Shown: one piece after another, positions 49,029-56,443 of the stretch
Position numbering within the stretch: the stretch's first letter is position 1
Layout of the letters: every line of letters starts with the position of its first letter
Source of the DNA: JAIBJN01 sp963802795
GTDB taxonomy: Bacteria > Actinomycetota > Thermoleophilia > Gaiellales > Gaiellaceae
Direction: 5' to 3'
NCBI GenBank assembly: GCA_963802795.1
Contig: CAWDJV010000007.1
Location: 127,296-191,295, forward strand
DNA: 64,000 bases
The notes under the pieces: model-generated
Seen by the model: the letters and a program-made list of their open reading frames with translations, nothing else
What the model was told of the DNA's origin: nothing
Databases searched by the model: none
Translations under genes and position numbers: made by a program

Positions 49029-49033
49029 GATGC

Positions 49034-49083
49034 GCACCTTCCACAGGGCTACCCACAGGCCGTCGATGGACCTGTGGAAAATG
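49034..49083. promoter_or_regulatory. Cluster of DnaA-box-like CCACA sequences
   Basis: Four near-matches to TTNTCCACA occur in about 50 bases: TTCCACAGG, ACCCACAGG, and on the other strand CCTGTGGAAA and ATGTGGAAAA. The AT-rich AAATAAACTTT follows. This could be a DnaA-binding regulatory site or titration site. Confidence 0.35.
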
Positions 49084-49099
49084 TGGAAAAATAAACTTT

Positions 49100-49281
49100 C
49101 CGCAAATTGCGGAGAACACCCCGGACGGGCCCTTGCGCCGTCCGAAAGGGCCGTCTAGATTCCCCCCTGCGCCGAGCACGGAGCGCGAGTAGGTCGAAGC
49201 CCCACCGGGCAACCGTAGGCGGAAGCCAAAAGTTGGCCGGAGAGGTGGACGAAAGCGTCACCGGCTCGGCGAGTTTTTTTG
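49100..49281 (+). ncRNA. Structured RNA candidate with pseudoknot and U-tract end
   Basis: From a -10-like TAAACT (about 49092) to a run of seven T. Elements: hairpin CCGCAA-A-TTGCGG; an H-type pseudoknot in which GGACGG pairs CCGTCC and the loop GCCCTT can pair AAGGGC; a multibranch domain closed by CGCCGAGC...GCTCGGCG plus CGG/CCG, containing GGC-GGAA-GCC, GCCAA-AAG-TTGGC, CCACC/GGTGG and GACG-AAAG-CGTC. I could not assign it to a known family. No protein frame explains the region. Confidence 0.5.
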
Positions 49282-49326
49282 GTCCCGTTTCATCGGGGCC
49301 GCCGGCGCACTAGACTCGGCCCGCCG

Positions 49327-49527
49327 ATGACCTTCCCGCCTCGTCCCCCCGCCGTCAGCCCGGGCGCGCAGTCCTTCCTCTGGGGCCTCGCGCTGGGGGG
49401 CTACATCTGGATCGGCCTCCTCGCGATCGGCATCGGGGGCGGTAGCGCCTTCCTCTTCGGGCTCGTTGCCGGCGTCCTGATCTTCTTCTTCGTGCGCCTC
49501 TGCGGCAAGGACACGCTGCGGCGCTGA
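49327..49527 (+). CDS. Small membrane protein
   Basis: 66 residues with two membrane helices ('FLWGLALGGYIWIGLLAIGIG' region split by a short turn, then 'FLFGLVAGVLIFFFVRL'). ATG 49327 lies 10 bases after a -10-like TAGACT, so it may be leaderless with its own promoter downstream of the RNA candidate. Function unknown. Confidence 0.6.
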   Translation: MTFPPRPPAVSPGAQSFLWGLALGGYIWIGLLAIGIGGGSAFLFGLVAGVLIFFFVRLCGKDTLRR

Positions 49528-49541
49528 GCCGGCTGCCGGCG

Positions 49542-49751
49542 CTACGCTGAATGACGCGCGGCGTCCTCCGGGGACGCATCGCGCGTCAGGGCCCCGACGA
49601 GCAGCCCGGCGAGCCTCGGCCCCACCTGGTGCTCGAGACGAGCCCGACCGCTCGGCACGTCGGCTCGCGCAAGACGGTCGAGCGAGGCGACGTGCGCAAG
49701 CAGTCGGGTCACGCCCCGATCCTGGAGCTTCTGAGCCGGTGCGGTGTCCAT
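49542..49751 (-). CDS. Small hypothetical protein
   Basis: 69 residues, helical, Arg/Leu-rich, no recognised domain. Roughly three quarters of its codons end in G or C, consistent with a real gene. It lies behind the membrane-protein gene at 49808-50537 on the same strand. No strong ribosome binding site is visible. Confidence 0.45.
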   Translation of the reverse strand: MDTAPAQKLQDRGVTRLLAHVASLDRLARADVPSGRARLEHQVGPRLAGLLVGALTRDASPEDAARHSA

Positions 49752-49807
49752 GGTTCGTCTTTTCTATCGGCGCACGGGCCGGCAGCGCCATCCCTGGCGC
49801 GAGGGTT

Positions 49808-50537
49808 TCAGCTGCTCTCGCGTCGCGCGGAGACCGCTTCGTCGCGGACCACCACGGTCTCGCCGTCGCCTGCTCCCTCGTCTCGGACGACCGCCGTCTC
49901 CTCGGCGGGAGTCGCTTCCTCTCGGACGAACGACGGTCTCCTCAGCCGCGGTCGCCTCCTCGTCCCGCAGGTCGCCGTCCCCGTCCGTCATGACCACAGG
50001 TTGCTCCGTCACGACCGCGGGCCGCTCGATCACGCGCGCGCTGGGACCGCGGGTGTCGAAGACGAACGCGAAGACTACGCCGAGGCCGAACGCGAGGACG
50101 CCCTGGAAGAGGCTCATGTCCTCCGCGACCCCGCCGAGCCCGATGTCGTGGATCCAGCCCGCCACGTCAGCGCCCTCGTCGGTACCCGTCGGCCGCGTGG
50201 CGACGAGGATGCCCCCGACTGCCACGAACGCCGGGACGAAGGCGAGCAGGAAGACGCCGAGGCTGAACGTCGGCGCGCCCCACTTCGTCCAGCCACCGAG
50301 CAGCTGGGAGATACCGAGGCTCGCGCCGGCGCCGGCCAGGATCGCCATCGCGGCCCAGAACTCGTCGGTCGACCCGAGATCGAACTGCGTGGCCAGCCAG
50401 ACGAGGAAGCCCGCTGCGGCGACTCCGAGCAGCGTCAGGAGGCCGCGCACGACGGGTGGGCTCCGCCACGCGCGGTCGTCGTCCACCGTGTCGACGGCGA
50501 CGACTTCTGGATCTCGCGCACTCTGGACCATGCTCAT
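49808..50537 (-). CDS. Membrane protein with acidic 'EETxVVR' repeat tail, frame break near 49918
   Basis: About 242 residues if corrected. Four membrane helices (about 32-52, 62-82, 92-115, 143-163), then a soluble tail. The first frame ends in 'AAEETVVRPRG'. Shifting frame near 49918 restores 'ATPAEETAVVRDEGAGDGE' and 'TVVVRDEAVSARRESS' with a TGA at 49808-49810. The tail thus carries three imperfect (E)ETxVVR units. Function unknown. Confidence 0.65.
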
Positions 50538-50606
50538 CTCACCTCGTTGGTCGTTTCCGGACGTGTCCCCGTTTTGGACGGGCGCTAACCGCCCCTCCGG
50601 GAGCTC

Positions 50607-51209
50607 CTACGCCGCGAGGTCGCGGCGGCGAGCCTCGAAGGCGTGCGAGAAGAGCTCGTCCCGGAAGGCCGCGAGGGCCCGGTCGCGATCGTGGCTGAAG
50701 ATGTGCTCGACGACGGCGACGCGCCGGTCGTTGTAGAAGGGCACGTCGACGTGTTCCCGGCTGACGAGGTTCACAGAGGTCTGGGTACAGGTGGGGCACT
50801 CGACGGCGAGCCCGACCTCGGCCTCGCCTCCGGCGAGGAGGCGGAACGCGGAAGGGAAGACCGGCCGCGCGCGTTCCTCCGGGTAGCAGAAGAAGCTCCA
50901 GGGCCACTCCCCGGCCCGGATCCGGGTCGCGGCGAGCTCGAGCAGCTCGGCGGCCACCGACTCGAGCCGCGCGGTCATCAGGTTGAGGAACGAGGCATCG
51001 CTGCCCGCGAGCGGCGCCCAGTCCAGGTCTTCGTGCGTCGCGAGCCCCTCGTGCTCGTCGCCGCACTCGCAGGCGAACGTGATCTTGAAGACTGCCGGCC
51101 GCGCCGGTCCGGGCAGGCGCTCGAGGGCCCGGAAGCGCGAGAGCGGAAGTCTGACCTCGTCTCGCGCCGGGCACGAGAACGTGTAGCGCCCGGTGAGCTG
51201 GTCGTACAT
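50607..51209 (-). CDS. Conserved hypothetical protein with Cys pairs
   Basis: 200 residues. 'FACECGDEH' and 'VECPTCTQT' could form a split zinc site, and 'VSREHVDVPFYNDRR' lies between that and the C terminus. No named family recognised. Own promoter likely in the 70-base gap shared with the apt terminator. Confidence 0.65.
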   Translation of the reverse strand: MYDQLTGRYTFSCPARDEVRLPLSRFRALERLPGPARPAVFKITFACECGDEHEGLATHEDLDWAPLAGSDASFLNLMTARLESVAAELLELAATRIRAGEWPWSFFCYPEERARPVFPSAFRLLAGGEAEVGLAVECPTCTQTSVNLVSREHVDVPFYNDRRVAVVEHIFSHDRDRALAAFRDELFSHAFEARRRDLAA

Positions 51210-51232
51210 ATCGGTCGATTATGTATCGGCAT

Positions 51233-51262
51233 GGAGGACGGGAAAGCGCATACCCGTCTTCC
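51233..51262 (-). terminator. Hairpin terminating the rsiG-apt operon
   Basis: GGAGGACGGG (51233-51242) pairs with CCCGTCTTCC (51253-51262) with one wobble, loop of 10. It lies 17 bases beyond the apt stop. No U-tract. Confidence 0.5.
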
Positions 51263-51279
51263 CACCAGGTGTATTCGTG

Positions 51280-51801
51280 CTACTCGGCGTACTGGATCAG
51301 CGAGAAGACGTCGTACCCTGCGAGCTTCTCGCGGCCGTTCAGAAACTCGAGCTCGATCACGAAGGCCAGGCCGACCACGGTGCCGCCGAGCTGCTCGACG
51401 AGGTCGACCTTCGCGCGCGCCGTCCCGCCGGTGGCGAGCAGGTCGTCGTGGACGAGAACATTGGCACCCTGTCCGATCGCGTCCGCGTGGAGCTCGAGCG
51501 CGTCGAATCCGTACTCGAGCGCGTACTTCGCGCTGATCGTCCGCCATGGGAGCTTGCCGGGCTTGCGCGCCGCAACGAACCCGCATCCGAGTCGGTAGGC
51601 CAGCGCCGCGCCGAGGATGAAGCCGCGAGCCTCCGCGCCGAGCACGACGTCCGGCTTGCGCGGCTCCGCAAACTCGGCGAGCCGTTCGACGGTCTCGTGG
51701 AGGGCGTCGGGGTCGGCGAGCAGCGGCATGATGTCCTTGAAGACGATCCCGCGCTTGGGGAAGTCCGGTATGTCCCGGATCTTGGCGGAGAGGTCGCTCA
51801 C
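51280..51801 (-). CDS. apt: Adenine phosphoribosyltransferase
   Basis: 173 residues. 'PDFPKRGIVFKDIMPLL' is the APT N terminus; 'LGAEARGFILGAALA' and the PRPP motif 'VLVHDDLLATGGTA' are diagnostic. Converts adenine plus PRPP to AMP. The GTG start overlaps the merR stop (GTGA), placing it last in a regulatory operon. Confidence 0.96.
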   Translation of the reverse strand: MSDLSAKIRDIPDFPKRGIVFKDIMPLLADPDALHETVERLAEFAEPRKPDVVLGAEARGFILGAALAYRLGCGFVAARKPGKLPWRTISAKYALEYGFDALELHADAIGQGANVLVHDDLLATGGTARAKVDLVEQLGGTVVGLAFVIELEFLNGREKLAGYDVFSLIQYAE

Positions 51802-52490
51802 GGGCGCGGAACGATACCGCGGAGCGCGCGCCAGAAGAGGAGATTGGAAAGCTCCTGCGAGAGGGCGGCGAGCGTCTCCAGGTTCTCGAGCCCGGCATGA
51901 CGCTTCTCGGGGTTCGGCGAGCGGAGCTCCGGCGCGACGATCCGCTCGAGGAGGTCGGCTTCGTTGTCGGCCCAGCGCCGGAACGTGGCCAGGTTCCGCG
52001 GGGCGATGCCGTAGCGCGCGAGGCGCGCGCAGGCGGCCACGACGTCGACGTCCCGCTCCGGGAAGCGCTTCTCGCCCCCGTCGGTGCGCGGCTCGACCAG
52101 CCCGTACTCCTCGAGCTCGCGAACGAAGGCGGCCTCGACGCCGGCGCGCTCGCAGAGCGAGGGGAAGTCGACGTCGTCCTCTGACACGCGGAGGCGGGCG
52201 CGCGCGGCTCGCTCCCGCTGGTGGGGCCCGCCCGAGGCAAGCTCCTGGCGGATGACGCGGAGGGGGAGGAACTCGTCGCGCTGGAGCCGCAGAATCGTCT
52301 CGAGGCGCCCGACGTCGTCCGAGCTGTAGAGCCGGTAGCCCCCCTGGGTGCGCCGTGGTGCCAGCAGTCCCTGGTCCTCGAGGTAGCGGATCTTCGAGAT
52401 CGAGATGTCCGGGAACTCGTCCTTCAGGAGCTTCCGGACCGCGCCGATCGTGAGGCGCTCCTTCCCGGTGGGAATCTCCGCGGTGGCCAT
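51798..52490 (-). CDS. ftsR: MerR-family transcriptional regulator (FtsR/Rv1828-like)
   Basis: 230 residues. N-terminal MerR HTH: 'LTIGAVRKLLKDEFPDISIS' then 'KIRYLEDQGLLAPRR'. A second winged-helix-like half follows ('LCERAGVEAAFVRELEEYGL'). The same pairing with an upstream FHA gene exists in mycobacteria (Rv1827-Rv1828), where Rv1828/FtsR controls ftsZ. I infer a similar regulator here. Confidence 0.85.
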   Translation of the reverse strand: MATAEIPTGKERLTIGAVRKLLKDEFPDISISKIRYLEDQGLLAPRRTQGGYRLYSSDDVGRLETILRLQRDEFLPLRVIRQELASGGPHQRERAARARLRVSEDDVDFPSLCERAGVEAAFVRELEEYGLVEPRTDGGEKRFPERDVDVVAACARLARYGIAPRNLATFRRWADNEADLLERIVAPELRSPNPEKRHAGLENLETLAALSQELSNLLFWRALRGIVPRP

Positions 52491-52504
52491 CGAAGAGCCC
52501 CGCT

Positions 52505-52975
52505 CTAACGGCCTTCCAGGTAGGTCAGCTTGTACTTGCCGATCTGCACCTCGTCGCCGTCCCCGAGCGTCGCGCTCTCGACGCGCCGCCGGTTCACGTA
52601 GGTGCCGTTCAGGCTGCCCTCGTCGTGGAGCGTGAAGCCGTCGGCTGCGCGCGTAATGACCGCGTGCCGCCGCGAGACCGTCACGTCGTCCAAGAAGATC
52701 TCGCACTCGGGAGCACGCCCCAGGGAGGTGCGGTCTTTCTCGAGCGCGAACGTCTCGCCGGCGCGCCCACCACCCGCGCGCACAACGAGCGCGGGGCCTT
52801 CGATTCGCAGGTCGGCCAGCGAGACGGCGTCGTCGTCGCCGGTCTCTTCAGGCGTGAAGGTCATCGTCGTGTGGGAGCCCGCCTCGTCGCGGATGAGGAG
52901 CGCGCCGCACTTCGAGCAGTAGTTGGCGGCCTCCGGGTTCTGAAACCCGCACTCGGGGCAGTGGATGTACGTCAC
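52505..52975 (-). CDS. FHA-domain protein with N-terminal zinc ribbon (GarA-like)
   Basis: 156 residues. Zinc ribbon 'CPECGF ... CSKCG' at 6-24, a Thr-rich segment 'TTMTFTPEE' near residue 36 resembling the phosphothreonine motif of GarA/OdhI, then an FHA domain ('TSLGRAPECEIFLDD', 'VSRRHAVI', 'GSLNGTYVN'). GarA-type proteins are switched by Ser/Thr kinases and regulate central metabolism. Start GTG overlaps the RsiG-like stop. Confidence 0.85.
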   Translation of the reverse strand: MTYIHCPECGFQNPEAANYCSKCGALLIRDEAGSHTTMTFTPEETGDDDAVSLADLRIEGPALVVRAGGGRAGETFALEKDRTSLGRAPECEIFLDDVTVSRRHAVITRAADGFTLHDEGSLNGTYVNRRRVESATLGDGDEVQIGKYKLTYLEGR

Positions 52976-53247
52976 CGCTCCGCCGCGTCGAGCTCCTCGT
53001 CCGTCGGAGGCGGCGCCTTGGACGCGAGGATCGCCGCCAGGCGGTCGACGTCGATCTCCTTGAGCGGGCTCTCGCCTTCGCCCACCTGCTTCTGGAGCCG
53101 GGCTTGCAGCTCCGCGCGGAGGATGTCGATCTTGCCGTGCAGGATCCGGCGGCGGTACGACACCTCGTGCTCCTCGTGCATGAGCTCGCGAATCACGTCT
53201 CGCAGCTCCTGATCGGACAGGGTTCCAAGGTCGGGCAGGGCTTCCAC
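52972..53247 (-). CDS. RsiG-like protein with c-di-GMP-binding signature
   Basis: 91 residues, helical. The segment around residue 30 fits E-x3-S-x2-R-x3-H-x3-D, which is the RsiG c-di-GMP signature E-x3-S-x2-R-x3-Q-x3-D with Q replaced by H. RsiG holds sigma WhiG when c-di-GMP is bound. One motif per chain, as in Rubrobacter RsiG, suggests a homodimer. GTG 53247 has GGAG six bases upstream; TTG 53259 is an alternative. First gene of the operon ending with apt. Confidence 0.75.
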   Translation of the reverse strand: MEALPDLGTLSDQELRDVIRELMHEEHEVSYRRRILHGKIDILRAELQARLQKQVGEGESPLKEIDVDRLAAILASKAPPPTDEELDAAER

Positions 53248-53339
53248 GCGGCGCTCCAAGGTCGGGGACGGGCGAAGGTCACCGTACCATCAGGCGCGCG
53301 ATCCTTCAACCTCGACTTGAGGGTTTTGGGCTTCGCCGC

Positions 53340-55868
53340 CTAAGACTCTTCGCGCTCTGCGGCTTCTTCGGGCTCCCCGGCGACGGCCTCCTCGACGAGC
53401 GCGGCGAACTCGGTCCCGAGCTCGGCGCCCTCCTCCTCCGTCTTGCCCTCGGCGTAGACGTGGACGAGGGGCTCGTCCGGATCCGGAAGGACCTGGGCCC
53501 AGCCCCGCCGGTCGTAGACCTTGATCCCGTCGCTCACGTCGACCTCCGTCTCCTTCAGGCGCTCGGTCAGGATGCGCATGACAGCGCCCTTCCGCGCCCA
53601 GGGACAGCGGACCTGGCGGTGGACCACCGCGGACTCCGGGAGCTCGCCCACGATCTCGGAGAGCGGCCGACGCACGGGTGCCAGGAGCTCGAGGAGCTTG
53701 CAGAGACTGGCCATGCCGTCGTACGCGGGCACGAACTCCGGGAAGACGAAGCCGCCGCCTACCGACCCCGCGAAGATGACGCCGTCTCCCGCGGCCGCCT
53801 GAGTGAGCGCGGAGAGCGAGTTAGGCGTTCGCATCACCTCGAGCTCGGTATCGCGCACGAGCTCCTCCGCGAGGCTCGTCACCGTGGTCGGGAACGCGAG
53901 GCGGCCGCGCTTGCCGTCGGAGGCGAGGAGGTGCAGGAAGAGGAGGAGCTCCTGTTCCGCCGGAACCTCGCGGGCCTGGTCGTCGACCAGGAAGATCCGC
54001 TCTGCCGCCGGGTCGAGCACGGCGCCGAGGTCGGCGCCGACCGCCGCCACGAGGCGCTTCGTGCGCCCGAGGGACTCCGCGAGCGTCGCCCGGTCCAATG
54101 CCTGACGGCGTTCGCTCACGTAGGCGTCCGCGGACACGACCTCGACGTCGAGGGCGCCGAGGACCTGCGGGAGGATGAGCGAGGCGGCGGAGTACGCGTA
54201 GTCGACGACGATGCGGAAGCCTCGGGCCCGGATCGCCTCGACGTCGCAGGCGGCCAGCAGATCCTGGGCGTAGCTCTCCGCGGCTCGCGCCGGGAAGGTG
54301 AGCTCCCCCACCTCGGTCCAGGCGGCCCGCCGGAACTCCTGCCGCGAGAAGTGCTTGTCGATCTCCTTGACGAGCTCGGGCGTGACCGGCGTCCCGGGCG
54401 GCTCGAAGAGCCGGATCTCGACCACCTCGGGATCGCTCGGGCTGGGCTGCACGTGGATGCCCGCCTCGAAGCCTTCCGCCTTCAGCAGGTGCCGGTTCAC
54501 GGCCGCCGGCGTCACCCTCAGGTCGGCCACGTGGACGCCCGTGGAGTTCACGCCTGCGAGGAGCGCGCGGCGGATGAGGCGGCACGAGTCGGAGGCTGCG
54601 CGGCTCGTCACCACGCGCGCGCCGCGCTCGAGCGCGGTCCCGAGGGCGATTCCGAGGCGAAGAGCCGTCTCGGGCGTCAGCTCGACGTTGATCCGCCCGG
54701 AGATCCCCTCGACCCGGATGAGCCGCGAGGAGACCTGAGCTTCCCGGATGAGATTCCTGTCGACGATCGCGCCCGACTCGACCTCCTTGTAGGGGTAGAT
54801 CCGGACCCCCGGCATGACGACGCTCTCCTCGCCGATCGTGCAGTTGTCCCCGACCGCGACGCCCTCGTGGAGGCGAGCGTGCGGGCGAAGGTCGCAAGCC
54901 CGGCCCACGATCGCACCCTCGACGAGGGCGCTCCGCCCGATCGCCGTCGACGCGTCGACGACGGAGCGGGACGTCCGCGCGTGGTCTCCCAGGGAGACGC
55001 TCGGCATGAGCACGGAGTACGGCCCCACGGAGGCGCGCGGCGCGATGCGCGAGTAGTTGCCGACGAACGCGGGGCCCTCCACCGCCTCGAGGTCGTCGAG
55101 GTCGACGCCCTCCCCCAGCCAGACGTTCCCGCGCAGACGGATCCCGGGGATGTTCAGGCGCACGTGCTCGTCGAGGGCGTCGAAATTCGCCTGGCGATAC
55201 TGCTCGAGGTTGCCGATGTCCTGCCAGTAGCCGTCGGCGACGTAGCCGTAGAGCGGCTTCCCCATCTCGAGCAGAAGCGGGAAGAGCTCTTTCGAGAAGT
55301 CGTGGGGGCGGTCGTCCGGAACGTGTCGGAGGACACCGGGCTCGAGCACGTAGATGCCGGTGTTGATGGTGTCGGTGAAGACCTGGCCCCAGGAGGGCTT
55401 CTCGAGAAAGCGCTCGATGCGGCCGTCCTCGTCGGTGACCACGATCCCGAACTCGAGCGGGTTGGGCACGCTCTTCAGGGCGATGGTGACCTGGGCGCCC
55501 TTCTCCCGGTGGAAGGCGACGAGGCTCGTCAGGTCGATATCGCAGAGCGCGTCGCCGGAGATGACGAGAAACGGCTCGTCGAGCGCCTCCTCGGCGAGCT
55601 TCACGGAGCCCGCCGTCCCGGCCGGCGACTCCTCCACCGAGTAGGCGAGCGTGATCCCCAGGCTCTCTCCGTTGCCGAAGTAGCCGCGGATCGCCTGCGG
55701 CATGAACGCGAGGGTCACGATGACGTCGTCGAAGCCGTGCTCGCGGAGGAGCTCGACGATGTGCTCCATGCACGGCTTCCCGACGATGGGGACCATCGGC
55801 TTGGGCTGGTTCGACGTGAGGGGACGCAGGCGGGTGCCCTCGCCGCCGGCCATGACGACCGCCTTCAT
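53340..55868 (-). CDS. Fused nucleotidyltransferase / left-handed beta-helix / phosphomannomutase-like protein
   Basis: 842 residues. Residues 1-235: NTP transferase ('VVMAGGEGTRLRPLT', 'VISGDALCDID'), making a sugar nucleotide. About 250-375: hexapeptide repeats. About 380-830: phosphohexomutase-like. The mutase catalytic loop, normally TASHNP, reads 'VTSRAASDSCRLI', so phosphotransfer is doubtful and the domain may be regulatory. Such fusions are often called mannose-1-phosphate guanylyltransferase. ATG overlaps the pgsA stop (ATGA). Confidence 0.85.
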   Translation of the reverse strand: MKAVVMAGGEGTRLRPLTSNQPKPMVPIVGKPCMEHIVELLREHGFDDVIVTLAFMPQAIRGYFGNGESLGITLAYSVEESPAGTAGSVKLAEEALDEPFLVISGDALCDIDLTSLVAFHREKGAQVTIALKSVPNPLEFGIVVTDEDGRIERFLEKPSWGQVFTDTINTGIYVLEPGVLRHVPDDRPHDFSKELFPLLLEMGKPLYGYVADGYWQDIGNLEQYRQANFDALDEHVRLNIPGIRLRGNVWLGEGVDLDDLEAVEGPAFVGNYSRIAPRASVGPYSVLMPSVSLGDHARTSRSVVDASTAIGRSALVEGAIVGRACDLRPHARLHEGVAVGDNCTIGEESVVMPGVRIYPYKEVESGAIVDRNLIREAQVSSRLIRVEGISGRINVELTPETALRLGIALGTALERGARVVTSRAASDSCRLIRRALLAGVNSTGVHVADLRVTPAAVNRHLLKAEGFEAGIHVQPSPSDPEVVEIRLFEPPGTPVTPELVKEIDKHFSRQEFRRAAWTEVGELTFPARAAESYAQDLLAACDVEAIRARGFRIVVDYAYSAASLILPQVLGALDVEVVSADAYVSERRQALDRATLAESLGRTKRLVAAVGADLGAVLDPAAERIFLVDDQAREVPAEQELLLFLHLLASDGKRGRLAFPTTVTSLAEELVRDTELEVMRTPNSLSALTQAAAGDGVIFAGSVGGGFVFPEFVPAYDGMASLCKLLELLAPVRRPLSEIVGELPESAVVHRQVRCPWARKGAVMRILTERLKETEVDVSDGIKVYDRRGWAQVLPDPDEPLVHVYAEGKTEEEGAELGTEFAALVEEAVAGEPEEAAEREES

Positions 55869-56416
55869 CGCGCCACCGTCCTGAGGGCGCCGGCGACGTA
55901 GAAGACCGCCGCCAGGACGGCCAGGGCGATGCCGGCCCAGAAGAGCCAGAGCGGCCAGTCGGTGCCCCGGTCGGAGGCGATCACTCCCGTGATGGCGGCG
56001 TACAGCACCCAGGTGGCGACCTTCCCCAGCGTCGAGACCGAAAACTCGTACCCGCGGTCGCGCACGACGCGGTAGCCGCCGATGAGGACGGCGTCCCGGG
56101 CGAGCACCACCCCGAGCGCGACCCAGGGCAGGCGGTCGTCGAGGCAGAGGAGGAACACCGCGGCGTCGATCATCAGGCGGTCGGCGAGCGGGTCGGCGAA
56201 CTTCCCGAACTCGGATTCGACGTGCCAGCGCCTCGCCAGGAACCCGTCGACCTGGTCGGTCAGCGCTGTCGCCGCGAAGAGCGCGGCGAGGCCCCAGCTT
56301 CCCTCCCCGTCGGTGCGGAGCAGCAGCACGACGAAGACGGGGATGGCAAGGAGCCGCAGGATCGTCAGCGCGTTCGGAAGCTGCGCAAGTGGAGCCGGCA
56401 CGACGCGCGTGGCCAT
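55865..56416 (-). CDS. pgsA: CDP-alcohol phosphatidyltransferase (PgsA-type)
   Basis: 183 residues with several membrane helices. The signature D-x2-D-G-x2-A-R-x8-G-x3-D-x3-D is complete in 'DQVDGFLARR' ... 'FGKFADPLADR'. Makes a phosphatidyl lipid, most likely phosphatidylglycerophosphate. Coupled to the sugar-nucleotide gene; divergent from hutF. Confidence 0.88.
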   Translation of the reverse strand: MATRVVPAPLAQLPNALTILRLLAIPVFVVLLLRTDGEGSWGLAALFAATALTDQVDGFLARRWHVESEFGKFADPLADRLMIDAAVFLLCLDDRLPWVALGVVLARDAVLIGGYRVVRDRGYEFSVSTLGKVATWVLYAAITGVIASDRGTDWPLWLFWAGIALAVLAAVFYVAGALRTVAR

Positions 56417-56443
56417 CGGTTGCCCAATGGTAACGTCGCCGCG

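Noticed and set aside
49034..49130. Replication origin
   Set aside because: No dnaA, dnaN, rpmH or parAB nearby and only a short AT-rich segment.
49150..49281. SAM riboswitch
   Set aside because: Only two short segments match; the P1/core layout differs and no methionine gene follows.
53460..55901. Long open frame (813 codons) antisense to the sugar-nucleotide transferase gene
   Set aside because: Same effect; the minus-strand gene has clear domains and an overlapping operon partner.
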